From Halioglobus sp. (GTDB lineage: Bacteria > Pseudomonadota > Gammaproteobacteria > Pseudomonadales > Halieaceae), in assembly GCA_029287595.1 (NCBI GenBank), contig JARFQU010000039.1, positions 1-40,182 on the forward strand: a stretch of 40,182 nt of DNA, written 5' to 3'. The notes under the pieces are model-generated. The model worked only from the letters and a program-made list of their open reading frames with translations, searched no databases and was not told where the DNA came from. The position numbers and the translations under genes are program-made. Position 1 is the stretch's first letter, and the number at the start of each line of letters is the position of its first letter. Positions 26,281 through 35,187 of this stretch are shown here, piece after piece.

Positions 26281-28938
26281 TTAAACCGTTACCGGGTCGA
26301 CTTTATCCGGGTCTATACCCAGCGCCGCAATCGCCGCACTCACCCGGGCACTCTCAATGCTACCCTCCTGTGCCAGTGCGGTGAGCGCCGCCAGCACGAC
26401 GAACTCACGGCTGACCTCGAAAAACTCCCGCAGCTTGCCCCGCGTATCCGAACGACCATAGCCATCCGTGCCCAACACCATAAAATTCCCGGGAATAAAC
26501 TCCCGAATCTGGTCCGTGTAAGCCTTCACATAATCGGTAGCCGCCACAAAGGGCCCGGTCTCACCCTGCAACAGCCCGGTAACATAGGGCACGCGCGGCG
26601 TTTCGCCGGGATGCAGCATGTTCCAACGCTGCACGGCCTTACCCTCGCGCTGCAGCTCATTGATGCTGGTAAGACTCCAGATATCGGCTGCCACGCCATA
26701 ATCATTTTCCAGGATGGAGGCCGCGGCTTCCACTTCGCGCAATATGGTGCCGGCGCCCATCAGCTGCACGCGCAATGGCGCGTCGCTGGCAGATTGCCGC
26801 AGTCGGTACATTCCACGGATAATGCCATCCTCCACACCCTCGGGCATATCCGGCTGCACGTAGTTCTCATTCATCGTGGTGATGTAGTAAAAGCGGTTCT
26901 CGCCTTCCTGGTACATACGTCGCATACCGTCCTGGATGATCACCGCGAGCTCATACGCGTACGTGGGGTCGTAGCTGACGCAATTGGGAATGGTGTTAGC
27001 CTGCAGATGGCTGTGGCCGTCCTGGTGCTGCAAACCCTCGCCATTGAGTGTGGTGCGCCCGGCGGTCGCACCAATCAGGAAACCTCGCGCCTGGCAGTCC
27101 CCGGCCGCCCAGGCGAGGTCGCCGATACGCTGGAAACCGAACATGGAGTAGTAAATATAGAATGGCACCATGGTGTAACCACTGGTGCTGTAAGAAGTGG
27201 CTGCCGCCAGCCAGGCCGAAAATGCACCGGCTTCATTGATGCCCTCTTCGAGAATCTGGCCCTTTTCATCTTCCTTGTAGAACATAATCTGGCCGGAATC
27301 ATGAGGCGTGTAGCGCTGCCCCACCGACGAGTAGATACCCAGTTGGCGAAACATGCCTTCCATGCCAAAAGTGCGCGCCTCGTCCGGCACGATAGGTACC
27401 ACGCGCTCCCCGATTTCCTTGTCTTTCGCCAGGCTGGACAGCATGCGCACAAACGCCATGGTGGTAGAGATGGACCGCTTGCCACTGCTCTTGAGCTGAT
27501 TGGCGTAGGTGGACAGCGGCGGCGTGTTCAGTCGTTCTATCGCACTTCGGCGCGTTGGAATGGGCCCGCCAAGCGCAGCTCTGCGCTCGCGCATATAACG
27601 CATTTCCGGGCTTTCCGGATCCGGCTTGTAATAAGGTACGTTCGCCAGTTCATCGTCATTGATCGGTATGGCGAAACGGTCGCGAAAGGCTTTCAGGCTC
27701 TCCAGGTCCAGCTTCTTCAGCGAATGAGTTTCATTGTTGGCCTCTCCAGCCTCACCGGTCCCGTACCCTTTTACCGTCATGGCCAGTATGGCCGTGGGGC
27801 GCCGTGTCTCCGCGACCGCTTCAGCATACGCTGCGTAGACCTTGTAAGGATCGTGACCGCCGCGATTCAGGTACATAATGTCGTCATCGGAAAGATCTGC
27901 CACCAGTTCCAGCAGTTCCGGGTACTTACCGAAGAAATGTTCCCGGGTGTAAGCACCGCCGTTGTATTTGTAGTTCTGCAACTCACCGTCGCAGACCTCG
28001 TCCATACGTTGCTGTAACAAACCGGTTTTATCCTTTTCCAGCAACGGATCCCATTTGCGACCCCAGATCACCTTGATTACATTCCAGCCGGCGCCCCGAA
28101 ACACCCCTTCCAGTTCCTGAATAATCTTGCCATTGCCGCGAACCGGGCCATCCAGGCGCTGCAGATTACAGTTGATCACGAAATTCAGGTTGCCCATCTT
28201 CTCACGGCCGGCCAGGGAGATAGCACCCAGAGACTCGGGTTCATCGCATTCGCCGTCACCCATGAAGCACCAGACATTGCGGTCACCGTGATCCACCAGA
28301 CCCCTGCTCTGCTGGTAATTCATTACCCGAGCCTGGTAGATCGCCTGGATAGGCCCCAGGCCCATCGACACCGTGGGGAACTGCCAGTAATCGGGCATCA
28401 ACCAGGGGTGCGGGTAGGAGGACAGGCCGTCGCCATCCACTTCCCGACGGAATTTATTGAGCTGCGACTCGTCCAGCCGGCCTTCCAGGAAGGAACGTGC
28501 ATACATGCCCGGTGCGCTGTGACCCTGGTAGAACACCACATCACCGGGGTGACCGCCCTCGGTACCGCGGAAGAAATAATTGAAGCCCACATCATAGAGC
28601 GTGGCACTGGAGGAGAAGCTGGATATGTGTCCGCCCAGGCCCTCGTCGTTGTCATTGGCGCGCATTACCATGGCCAACGCATTCCAGCGCACCAGGGAGC
28701 GGATGCGCCGTTCCATAAACAGGTCGCCGGGCATCATTTTCTCATCCGCCGGCGCGATGGTGTTGCGAAAGGGTGATGTAATGGCCGGAGGCAGCCGCAG
28801 ACCTTCATCGATCGCATGCTTGGCCAACTGTAGCAATAGAAAGGAGGCTCTCTGGGGACCCCCGTGTTTGACGACCTCGTCCAGGGCTTCCAGCCACTCC
28901 CGGGTTTCCACCGGGTCTTTATCGTCCACCATCTCCAT
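26281..28938 (-). CDS. aceE: Pyruvate dehydrogenase E1, homodimeric type
   Basis: An 885-residue AceE, matching the E. coli length. The thiamine diphosphate site is visible as [12 protein letters not shown] through to INCN, and the enzyme continues with the transketolase-type central domain ([14 protein letters not shown]). It decarboxylates pyruvate and reductively acetylates the AceF lipoyl groups. The ATG has GGAGAG upstream. The E3 gene (lpd) is not adjacent; the next gene after aceF is the glycerate kinase. Its leader region, 28939-29250, carries unusual elements listed separately. Confidence 0.97.
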   Translation of the reverse strand: MEMVDDKDPVETREWLEALDEVVKHGGPQRASFLLLQLAKHAIDEGLRLPPAITSPFRNTIAPADEKMMPGDLFMERRIRSLVRWNALAMVMRANDNDEGLGGHISSFSSSATLYDVGFNYFFRGTEGGHPGDVVFYQGHSAPGMYARSFLEGRLDESQLNKFRREVDGDGLSSYPHPWLMPDYWQFPTVSMGLGPIQAIYQARVMNYQQSRGLVDHGDRNVWCFMGDGECDEPESLGAISLAGREKMGNLNFVINCNLQRLDGPVRGNGKIIQELEGVFRGAGWNVIKVIWGRKWDPLLEKDKTGLLQQRMDEVCDGELQNYKYNGGAYTREHFFGKYPELLELVADLSDDDIMYLNRGGHDPYKVYAAYAEAVAETRRPTAILAMTVKGYGTGEAGEANNETHSLKKLDLESLKAFRDRFAIPINDDELANVPYYKPDPESPEMRYMRERRAALGGPIPTRRSAIERLNTPPLSTYANQLKSSGKRSISTTMAFVRMLSSLAKDKEIGERVVPIVPDEARTFGMEGMFRQLGIYSSVGQRYTPHDSGQIMFYKEDEKGQILEEGINEAGAFSAWLAAATSYSTSGYTMVPFYIYYSMFGFQRIGDLAWAAGDCQARGFLIGATAGRTTLNGEGLQHQDGHSHLQANTIPNCVSYDPTYAYELAVIIQDGMRRMYQEGENRFYYITTMNENYVQPDMPEGVEDGIIRGMYRLRQSASDAPLRVQLMGAGTILREVEAAASILENDYGVAADIWSLTSINELQREGKAVQRWNMLHPGETPRVPYVTGLLQGETGPFVAATDYVKAYTDQIREFIPGNFMVLGTDGYGRSDTRGKLREFFEVSREFVVLAALTALAQEGSIESARVSAAIAALGIDPDKVDPVTV

Positions 28939-28955
28939 CAGCTCTCCACTCTATC

Positions 28956-28983
28956 TATTCGTTATTTGCTATTCGCTATTCGC
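28956..28983 (-). repeat. Four tandem heptamers in the aceE leader
   Basis: Reading the minus strand, GCGAATA, GCGAATA, GCAAATA and ACGAATA follow each other without spacers, ending about 17 bases upstream of the aceE ATG and just before its Shine-Dalgarno. The first two copies are identical and the others differ by one or two bases. Such a tract could vary in copy number by slippage or set spacing or structure at the ribosome site. Confidence 0.8.
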
Positions 28984-28991
28984 ACAACGCA

Positions 28992-29087
28992 TTATCCAAT
29001 TGAGTACCAATATAGAACTATTGAAGCGGTGTCGCGCAGTAAGTATAGGCGCAGTTTATCGCTTCTGCTGTAGCTTCGGAGCAACAT
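28992..29087 (-). CDS. Small ORF (31 aa) in the aceE leader, possible leader peptide
   Basis: A 31-codon ORF starting MLLRSYSRSDK and ending YSIG, rich in Leu, Tyr, Arg and Ser. Its start has a near-perfect Shine-Dalgarno, AGGAAGG, six bases before the ATG (complement of 29094-29100), stronger than many real genes here. It stops 53 bases before aceE. No family is recognised. It may be a leader peptide, a small protein, or a chance ORF; the ribosome site is the main support. Confidence 0.4.
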   Translation of the reverse strand: MLLRSYSRSDKLRLYLLRDTASIVLYWYSIG

Positions 29088-29164
29088 AAATCACCTTCCT
29101 GTAAAAATACTACACCATAGGGCCCTGTAAAGGAATATGAGTTCTTTTTTGGAATGCTATATAT

Positions 29165-29187
29165 GGCTAATTTTGGCGAAATTAGCC
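29165..29187. promoter_or_regulatory. Inverted repeat upstream of aceE, candidate operator
   Basis: A perfect 9-bp dyad, GGCTAATTT (29165-29173) and AAATTAGCC (29179-29187), with a 5-base centre. On the minus strand it is followed at once by ATATATAG, a -10-like stretch, so it sits where a repressor of the aceE promoter would bind. It could instead be a second hairpin behind the M16 gene terminator. The regulator is unknown; it does not match the PdhR box. Confidence 0.45.
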
Positions 29188-29197
29188 GAAATTAAAC

Positions 29198-29222
29198 AAA
29201 AAAAGCGCGCCACAGGGCGCGC
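29198..29222 (-). terminator. Intrinsic terminator of the tusA-perM-M16 operon
   Basis: On the minus strand GCGCGCC (complement 29216-29222), a 4-base loop, its 7-bp complement (29205-29211) and then seven T (29198-29204) form a textbook Rho-independent terminator 28 bases after the M16 peptidase stop. It isolates that operon from the aceE leader. Confidence 0.9.
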
Positions 29223-29250
29223 CTTTTGTAAATTTACTACTGACACATTG

Positions 29251-32142
29251 CTAGTCGATTATGTAGACCGGGTGATCCGCCTTTATCGCCTCGGCGCTGT
29301 CATAGCGGCGCATGTCACCCTGGGGTAGCTTTCCGGTTTTACCCGGCGCCACCACCTGCAGTGCATGTCGCTGCTCCAGGAATACGCCCTGATAGTAATC
29401 TCGCCAGGACTCCAGAGTCAGCTTTTCTACTGCGGCCGCCAGCGACTGGCGCCCATCGAAGTCCCATTGCTTACGGGCGATGGACTGCCAGTAGAATTCT
29501 GCCCGCTCCCACATATTCTTGTCCGGACGCAGTATTTCGTTCACCAGAGCCTTCCGGTGCCGGACAAACTGCGCCTCATCCAGGTCCGGGACAACTCCCT
29601 GCATAAACTGCTCCATGGCACTGGCAACCGCGCTGGCATCGGTCACCGGCGACTGCACCAGCATCACCAGCCCTGGCACATCATGCTGCGGCCAGGAAAA
29701 CGCGCTGACCACGTAACCCAGTTGCTGCTCGGTACGCAGTTGCTGAAAAAACCCGGACTTCATGATCTGCCCGGTCAACGCGGTGGCCGCCTGGTCTTCC
29801 CAGGTATTGCCGGCTCCCTGCAAATACCAGGCAACCACGGCATCATCGTGTGGTACATCAACCGCGTATTGCAGCTGCTCGTTCGCGGCGAGTTTAAGCA
29901 CCTTGAGATCGGGCAGCGCGGGAGCCTTCGACTCGGGAATGATTTTCGCAACCATCGCCGCTATATCCGCCGCACTGTCATCGTCGTAGTTGCCATAGAG
30001 CATGATTTCGGCGCTGGCGGACTGCCAGAATCTGGCGACATACCGCTCCAGATATTCGCTATCGATTTTCTCCAGAGCCGCAATCAAGGCCTGCTCGCCC
30101 CACTCGCCATATAACAGCGCCTCGCGCAGGTCATCTATCACCTGGCTACTTGGGCGCTTGGCAACAGAGTTGCGCAGGCTGCGAATCATATCGTTGCGAA
30201 TATTGGCGAAGCGCTGCGGATCAAATACCGGATCGGACATTACTGCCAGCAACTGTGCCAGCAGGGTCGCCTGCTTATCGTTGTAGCCGCTGATTCGCAG
30301 GCTGATGCCCTGTGCGTGCTTGTAAATATTGAATGTCAGGCCAGCCAGCATCGCCGGATAGGCCACTTCGTTAACCTGGTCCTTCAGCAGGGCGGTATAT
30401 AACACCGCCGCAGCGGTTTGCTCTGCGGTCTGCCCTACCTCCGGGGAACGAAAATTGATGTAGGTGGCGCCGCGCGGTATGCGAAACTCGTCATCCTGCT
30501 GAAACCAAATTTTCTGGCGGCCGTTTTCCCAAATCACCTCTGGCACCGAGGGGTTGTCGGCATCGATTTTAACCAGGGAGACATCCTCGGCAATGAACTT
30601 GTTGGGAGTGGGCAGGTGCAGTGCATCCGCGTTACTCCCGCTCTGCCAGGCTCCGAGTTGCTGCTGGCCAATGATCTTCCGGGAATATGGCACCTGGTAG
30701 CGCTGGGAGACACGGTCTGTATTCACATGTTTGTCATTGAATACCACGATAGCATTGTCCGGGGTGATGAAATCGAACAACTCTCGCAAGGTGCTCTCCT
30801 GGTAATCATTCATCAGGTAGGGACCGCGCAGTGCGTCTTGCGGGGGGTAATAATGCATGCCGCTGGCCAGCCCGCTGACATAGTTTATCGGGCTACCCTG
30901 CTCCTTGAAGCGAAAGCCAAGATCAGTAAGCTGTGCCTGTTCCTGGTACAACCATTGCTTCGGCCCCTCGTCGCGCAACATATCCGTATAGGCGAACAGC
31001 AACTGCAATACCCGAGGGTAATCTCTGGCGCCAGCCTCAGTGAGATTGATACTTACGCTGAACAGGGAACCGCCGCGCCACCCCAGACCGGATCCCGCGG
31101 CCACACTCTCCGCCAAGCCCTCGGCCTTCAATTGGGATAGCAGGCTGCCCGCTCCTTCATGCCCCACCAGGTTACCCAGGTACACCAGCGGCTTGACGTC
31201 GTACAGCTCACGATAGTCAGGGATTGGGAATGACACCTCCAACTGACGCAGCGTGGCCTGGGGTTGCACTTCCACCAGCATTGGCAGGCTACCCGGCTGG
31301 AACAACGGCGCTTCGATCTCCTGCGGCACGTAGGACTTATTCGGAATGGCGCTGAACATGGGCACGACCAGACTCTCCAGGTCGTCCAGCGACTGGGAAC
31401 CCATCACTACCAGGCGCATCGCGTTGGCGGAATAGTGCTTGTTATAAAAGCTGATCAGTTCGTCGCGAACCGACGAGCCCGGGCGATCCGCCAGGCTATC
31501 CAGGCTTCCGACGGCAAACTGGCTATAGGGGTGATCCGGGTTCATCACCTCCTGCAATACGTCCAGGCCGCGGCGGGGATCACTTTTCAGCCCCATCTGA
31601 TACTCGGCTTCTACCGCATTCTTTTCCCGGTCAACATACTGGGCGTCGAAGCGTGGCGCGATAAAAAACTGGGCAAAACGATCCAGCGCTTCGGGCAGGT
31701 ACTGTGCGTTCACATCAAAAAAGTAGTTGGTGTGTTCGAAGCTGGTGTAGGCGTTACGGCTGCCACCGTGTTCGGTAATATACCGCTCGTACTCCGCGGC
31801 ATCCGGGTACTTGTCTGTACCGAGAAACAGCATGTGCTCAAGAAAATGGGCGAGGCCGCCGCGGCCGGGAGGGTTGTCACCACTACCGACCATAACATCC
31901 AGTGCAGCCGCTGCCTTGGTCGTATCCGGGTCAGATATCAGCAATACCGGCAATGAATTTTCCAGCTCCAGGTAACGATATTTTAAATCGTCGTTGGGGC
32001 TCTGCACCGGCTGCTTTGCTGCCAGCTGCGCAGCATCCCCTGCGTCCGATGGCTGGTAGCAAGCCACCAGCAAAGTGGTAACAGAAAGCGCAAGCATGGG
32101 TAGCAGAGGCCGCAGCCACCACCGGGAAAACAACACGGACAT
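29251..32142 (-). CDS. M16 family (pitrilysin-like) metallopeptidase, lipoprotein
   Basis: A 963-residue M16 peptidase. The N-terminus is a lipoprotein signal: R-rich start, hydrophobic run and lipobox LVAC with Cys28. The inverted zinc motif is HFLEH (99-103), with the third ligand Glu near 180 in NAVEAEYQ. Four M16 repeat domains fit the length, as in pitrilysin and insulysin. A lipid anchor suggests membrane attachment facing the periplasm, degrading peptides. It starts 11 bases after the permease stop and ends before a strong terminator. Close to E. coli PtrA in architecture but not the same cellular form. Confidence 0.9.
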   Translation of the reverse strand: MSVLFSRWWLRPLLPMLALSVTTLLVACYQPSDAGDAAQLAAKQPVQSPNDDLKYRYLELENSLPVLLISDPDTTKAAAALDVMVGSGDNPPGRGGLAHFLEHMLFLGTDKYPDAAEYERYITEHGGSRNAYTSFEHTNYFFDVNAQYLPEALDRFAQFFIAPRFDAQYVDREKNAVEAEYQMGLKSDPRRGLDVLQEVMNPDHPYSQFAVGSLDSLADRPGSSVRDELISFYNKHYSANAMRLVVMGSQSLDDLESLVVPMFSAIPNKSYVPQEIEAPLFQPGSLPMLVEVQPQATLRQLEVSFPIPDYRELYDVKPLVYLGNLVGHEGAGSLLSQLKAEGLAESVAAGSGLGWRGGSLFSVSINLTEAGARDYPRVLQLLFAYTDMLRDEGPKQWLYQEQAQLTDLGFRFKEQGSPINYVSGLASGMHYYPPQDALRGPYLMNDYQESTLRELFDFITPDNAIVVFNDKHVNTDRVSQRYQVPYSRKIIGQQQLGAWQSGSNADALHLPTPNKFIAEDVSLVKIDADNPSVPEVIWENGRQKIWFQQDDEFRIPRGATYINFRSPEVGQTAEQTAAAVLYTALLKDQVNEVAYPAMLAGLTFNIYKHAQGISLRISGYNDKQATLLAQLLAVMSDPVFDPQRFANIRNDMIRSLRNSVAKRPSSQVIDDLREALLYGEWGEQALIAALEKIDSEYLERYVARFWQSASAEIMLYGNYDDDSAADIAAMVAKIIPESKAPALPDLKVLKLAANEQLQYAVDVPHDDAVVAWYLQGAGNTWEDQAATALTGQIMKSGFFQQLRTEQQLGYVVSAFSWPQHDVPGLVMLVQSPVTDASAVASAMEQFMQGVVPDLDEAQFVRHRKALVNEILRPDKNMWERAEFYWQSIARKQWDFDGRQSLAAAVEKLTLESWRDYYQGVFLEQRHALQVVAPGKTGKLPQGDMRRYDSAEAIKADHPVYIID

Positions 32143-32153
32143 TAATTACTCCA

Positions 32154-33239
32154 TCAGATCTGCATTTCAGGTTCAGAATTGCCGGCCATCACCATCTGGG
32201 TGGGCCAGGCATTAATAATGGCCTTGATCAGGGTCGCCAGTGGAATCGCGAAAAACACGCCCCAAAGGCCCCATATGCCACCAAAAAACAGCACCGCCAT
32301 GATAATCGCCACCGGGTGCAGGTTAACTGCCTCGGAGAACAGCAACGGTACCAGCACATTCCCGTCAAGGGCTTGGATGACAAGATAGACAGCGAAAACG
32401 GCATAAAATTCACTGCCCACGCCCCATTGGAAAAAAGCCACCATCACAACCGGTACGGTCACCAGGGCGGCGCCAATATAGGGGATAATCACCGAAAGCC
32501 CCACCAATACGCCAAGCAGAGCAGCGTAGTTCAGACCCAGCCAGGCAAAAGCGGTATAGGTGACCAGGCCAACGATAATCATCTCCAACACCTTGCCCCT
32601 GGCGTAATTGGCGAACTGCACATTCATCTCGCCCCAGATGCGCCGCAGCAGGGGGCGCTCCGAAGGCAAGAAACCGCCCAACCAGCCCATAATCTGCTCA
32701 CGATCCTTGAGAAAGAAAAATACCAGCAGTGGTATGAGGATCATATACACCATCACCGTCAGAAACCCGGGTATGGAGGCCAGGGAGCGCGTCACTATCG
32801 CCTGCCCCAATCCGGCAAGCTCCACCTGGGCCGCATTCAACACCGCGCTCAGTTGTTGCTGTGTGACCAGTTCAGGATACTTTTCAGGTAACACCCCCAG
32901 GAAGTGCCTGGCCAACTCCAGCATGCGCGGTGATTCGCTGGCCAGACTCATCAACTGCCGCCAAACCAGGGGCAACAGGCCGAGTGTGAAACCGAAAAAG
33001 CCACCAACAAAGAGGATGTACGCCACGGCCACGCCCAAAACCTCGGGCACGCCATGCCGCTGCAGTTGCGATGCCACGCCCTGCATCAAGTAGGCCAACA
33101 CAATAGCGGCGAGTACCGGCGTGAGAATATCGCCGATAGTCATCAACAGCACCACTGAAATGGTCAGGATGACCAACAACAGCACCGACTCCTCCTCAAA
33201 AAGGTAGCGTCGATACCACTTGTTAAAAATTTCCAGCAT
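32154..33239 (-). CDS. AI-2E/PerM-family membrane protein
   Basis: A 361-residue polytopic protein of the AI-2E transporter superfamily (PF01594, PerM/YdiK-like). Several hydrophobic helices are clear: LLVILTISVVLLMTIGDI at the N-terminus, VAYILFVGGFFGFTLGLL, FLTVMVYMILIPLLVFFFL, and a C-terminal block with VIIPYIGAALVTVPVVMVAF and IIMAVLFFGGIWGLWGVFFA. The ATG at 33239 is chosen, with GGAG 11 bases upstream; a TTG two codons earlier is nearly as good. It follows tusA closely, as in pseudomonads. The transported substrate is not established for most members. Confidence 0.88.
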   Translation of the reverse strand: MLEIFNKWYRRYLFEEESVLLLVILTISVVLLMTIGDILTPVLAAIVLAYLMQGVASQLQRHGVPEVLGVAVAYILFVGGFFGFTLGLLPLVWRQLMSLASESPRMLELARHFLGVLPEKYPELVTQQQLSAVLNAAQVELAGLGQAIVTRSLASIPGFLTVMVYMILIPLLVFFFLKDREQIMGWLGGFLPSERPLLRRIWGEMNVQFANYARGKVLEMIIVGLVTYTAFAWLGLNYAALLGVLVGLSVIIPYIGAALVTVPVVMVAFFQWGVGSEFYAVFAVYLVIQALDGNVLVPLLFSEAVNLHPVAIIMAVLFFGGIWGLWGVFFAIPLATLIKAIINAWPTQMVMAGNSEPEMQI

Positions 33240-33259
33240 GTTCAATTAAGCTCCGATAG

Positions 33260-33493
33260 TCAGCGTTTTTGCAGTAGGTGAGTGTAAACCCCGTCACCAT
33301 CACTGCTTTCCAGTAACAGGTGGCCTGATTGTTCCGCGAATACCCTGAAATCCCGCACTGAGCCCCGATCGGTTGCCAATACCCGCAGACACTGGCCCGT
33401 CTCCATAGCGTTCAGCGCTCGCTTGGCTTTGAGCAATGGCATAGGGCACTGCAGGCCTGTCGCATCCAGTTCGATAATATCCAGGGCACTCAT
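33260..33493 (-). CDS. tusA: TusA-family sulfur carrier protein
   Basis: A 77-residue TusA/SirA-like protein with the defining CPMP motif (C16) in LDATGLQCPMPLLKAK. The cysteine carries persulfide sulfur for tRNA thiolation or other sulfur transfers. The frame is open upstream to 33535, but the ATG at 33493 fits the family start. In pseudomonads the same order, nadA-M48 peptidase-TusA-like-permease, is conserved, where the TusA homologue has been tied to molybdenum enzyme function, so it may not be the canonical tRNA-thiolation TusA. Confidence 0.88.
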   Translation of the reverse strand: MSALDIIELDATGLQCPMPLLKAKRALNAMETGQCLRVLATDRGSVRDFRVFAEQSGHLLLESSDGDGVYTHLLQKR

Positions 33494-33600
33494 ACAACTG
33501 CGTTCCATCTCCGGGAGCGCGCCAGTATAAGCCATACGCCCCCCGGGAATGAACTTTCAGCCGCCAAACAGTTCCAACTCAGCAGATTGTTACGATACTA

Positions 33601-33622
33601 CCTGCATGCAGTACAATGCAGG
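33601..33622. promoter_or_regulatory. Dyad in the tusA/bepA divergent promoter region
   Basis: CCTGCAT (33601-33607) and ATGCAGG (33616-33622) form a 7-bp inverted repeat with an 8-base spacer, 33 bases upstream of the bepA start. It overlaps TACAAT (33612-33617), which with TTGTTA (33587-33592) could form a plus-strand promoter with a long 19-base spacer. The 162-base gap separates divergent tusA and bepA. A regulatory role is inferred from position only. Confidence 0.35.
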
Positions 33623-33655
33623 ATAATTAAACGTGTAGATTAGTGGTTCCATCCT

Positions 33656-35164
33656 GTGCTTGATTTTCTGGAGATAGCGGCTCCGCTGCGCCGGTTCGCC
33701 GGCTCGGCACTGCTATCGACTTTTCTGCTGCTCTGTTTGCTCCCGGCTGAAGCTGTCCGGGGCCAGGCGACACAGCCACCCCCCGAGGAGCTCAAGCTGC
33801 CCAAGCTTGGGGAGTCCAGCACCAGCATGTTCTCCGCAGAATTCGAGCATCAACTGGGCCGCGCATGGCTGCGTTACTTTCGTGCCCAGGTGCCGACCAT
33901 AGATGACCCCCTGTTGTTCGACTACCTGGAAAACCTGATCTACAACCTGGTGACCCACAGTAAACTGGAGGATCGCCGTATCGAGCTGGTGATCGTGAAC
34001 AACCCGACCATCAACGCTTTCGCTGTACCCGGTGGCGTAATAGGCATTCACAATGGGTTGCTGCTGTGGGCGCAAACCGAAGACGAGCTGGCCACGGTGC
34101 TGGCGCACGAAATCGCCCACCTCAGCCAGCGGCACTTCTCCCGTGGTGTGGAATTCCAGAAAAACCAACAGCCGTTTACAACCGCCGCCATGCTGGCCAG
34201 TCTTATCCTGATGGCCACCACAGGCAGCGACGTGGGGATGGCGGCAATGTCAGCTACCCAGGCTGCCGCCCAGGATTCTTCTCTGCGCTACAGCCGGGGC
34301 AACGAGCAGGAGGCGGACCGGGTAGGCATGCAGACCATGGTCGACGCCGGCATGGACCCCCATGCGGCACCGGCAATGTTCGAACGCATGCTGCAGGCTT
34401 CACGTTATTCCAGTGGCGACCGGATACCGGAATTCCTGCGCACCCACCCGCTGTCGGAAAGCCGTATCGCCGACACCCGCAACCGGGCCAGGCAATACCC
34501 CAAGCAGGTGCGCACCACCAGCCTCGATTACCAGCTGATGCGCGCCAGGGTAGTGAATGAACTGGCGGACACCCCGGAAGAAGCCATCGAGAAATTTCGC
34601 GGGGAACTCGAGGGGAATCCGCGTTCCAGGGAGGCCGCCACCTACGGCCTGGTGCTGGCGTTGACGGCTGGAGGCCGCGCCGAAGAAGCAAGCCTGGAGC
34701 TGGACTCGGTATGGTCCGGCAGTCCAGAAAGACTGGAATACATCATTGCGGATGCCGAGATCGACATCGCCCGCAACCAGCCGGGTCGCGCTGTACAGAA
34801 GCTGTCTGAGCAAGTGGAGTTATCGCCGGGCAACCATCCGCTGACCATGACCTACGCCAACGCGCTGATGAAAAACCGGCAGCCGCATATAGCCGAGGAA
34901 GTCCTCATCGAGCAAAGCAGGATTCGGTCCAACGATCCCGGGCTGTGGTACCTGTTAGCTGAAGTGCAGGGCCTTTCTGGCCATATCGTGGGACTGCACC
35001 AGTCCCGCGCGGAGTATTTCATTCTCAACGGCAATCTGAGCCAGGCGGAAAAACAATTGAACTATGCCTTGAAATTAACCGGCAATGACTACCTGGCAAA
35101 TGCCAAGATCACCCAGCGCTTGCGCGACATCGGGGTGATGCGCGAACAAATGGAAAAGATGTAA
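33656..35164 (+). CDS. bepA: BepA-like periplasmic M48 metallopeptidase with TPR domain
   Basis: A 502-residue protein with a signal peptide (RR near 12-13, hydrophobic LLSTFLLLCLLPAEA, cleavage likely near 35-38). The M48 zinc motif is HEIAH (151-155), with the third ligand E219 in NEQEADRVGM. The C-terminal half is helical and TPR-like. BepA (YfgC) degrades or chaperones stalled outer-membrane proteins such as LptD at the BAM complex. The start is GTG without a strong Shine-Dalgarno; no better in-frame start precedes the signal peptide. Convergent with nadA, with 23 bases between the two stops. Confidence 0.9.
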   Translation: MLDFLEIAAPLRRFAGSALLSTFLLLCLLPAEAVRGQATQPPPEELKLPKLGESSTSMFSAEFEHQLGRAWLRYFRAQVPTIDDPLLFDYLENLIYNLVTHSKLEDRRIELVIVNNPTINAFAVPGGVIGIHNGLLLWAQTEDELATVLAHEIAHLSQRHFSRGVEFQKNQQPFTTAAMLASLILMATTGSDVGMAAMSATQAAAQDSSLRYSRGNEQEADRVGMQTMVDAGMDPHAAPAMFERMLQASRYSSGDRIPEFLRTHPLSESRIADTRNRARQYPKQVRTTSLDYQLMRARVVNELADTPEEAIEKFRGELEGNPRSREAATYGLVLALTAGGRAEEASLELDSVWSGSPERLEYIIADAEIDIARNQPGRAVQKLSEQVELSPGNHPLTMTYANALMKNRQPHIAEEVLIEQSRIRSNDPGLWYLLAEVQGLSGHIVGLHQSRAEYFILNGNLSQAEKQLNYALKLTGNDYLANAKITQRLRDIGVMREQMEKM

Positions 35165-35187
35165 CAGGCGGCCACGGCGCTACCCGA

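Noticed and set aside
26128-28017. 629-codon plus-strand ORF opposite aceE and aceF
   Set aside because: Antisense to two confidently identified genes; composition is not protein-like and no motif is seen.
28990-29016. PdhR-type operator upstream of aceE
   Set aside because: Only one half-site (ATTGGT on the minus strand) is present; the second half does not match the ACCAAT arm.
29137-29328. Small plus-strand ORF in the aceE upstream region
   Set aside because: It runs through the intrinsic terminator and into the end of the M16 gene, with no ribosome site of note.
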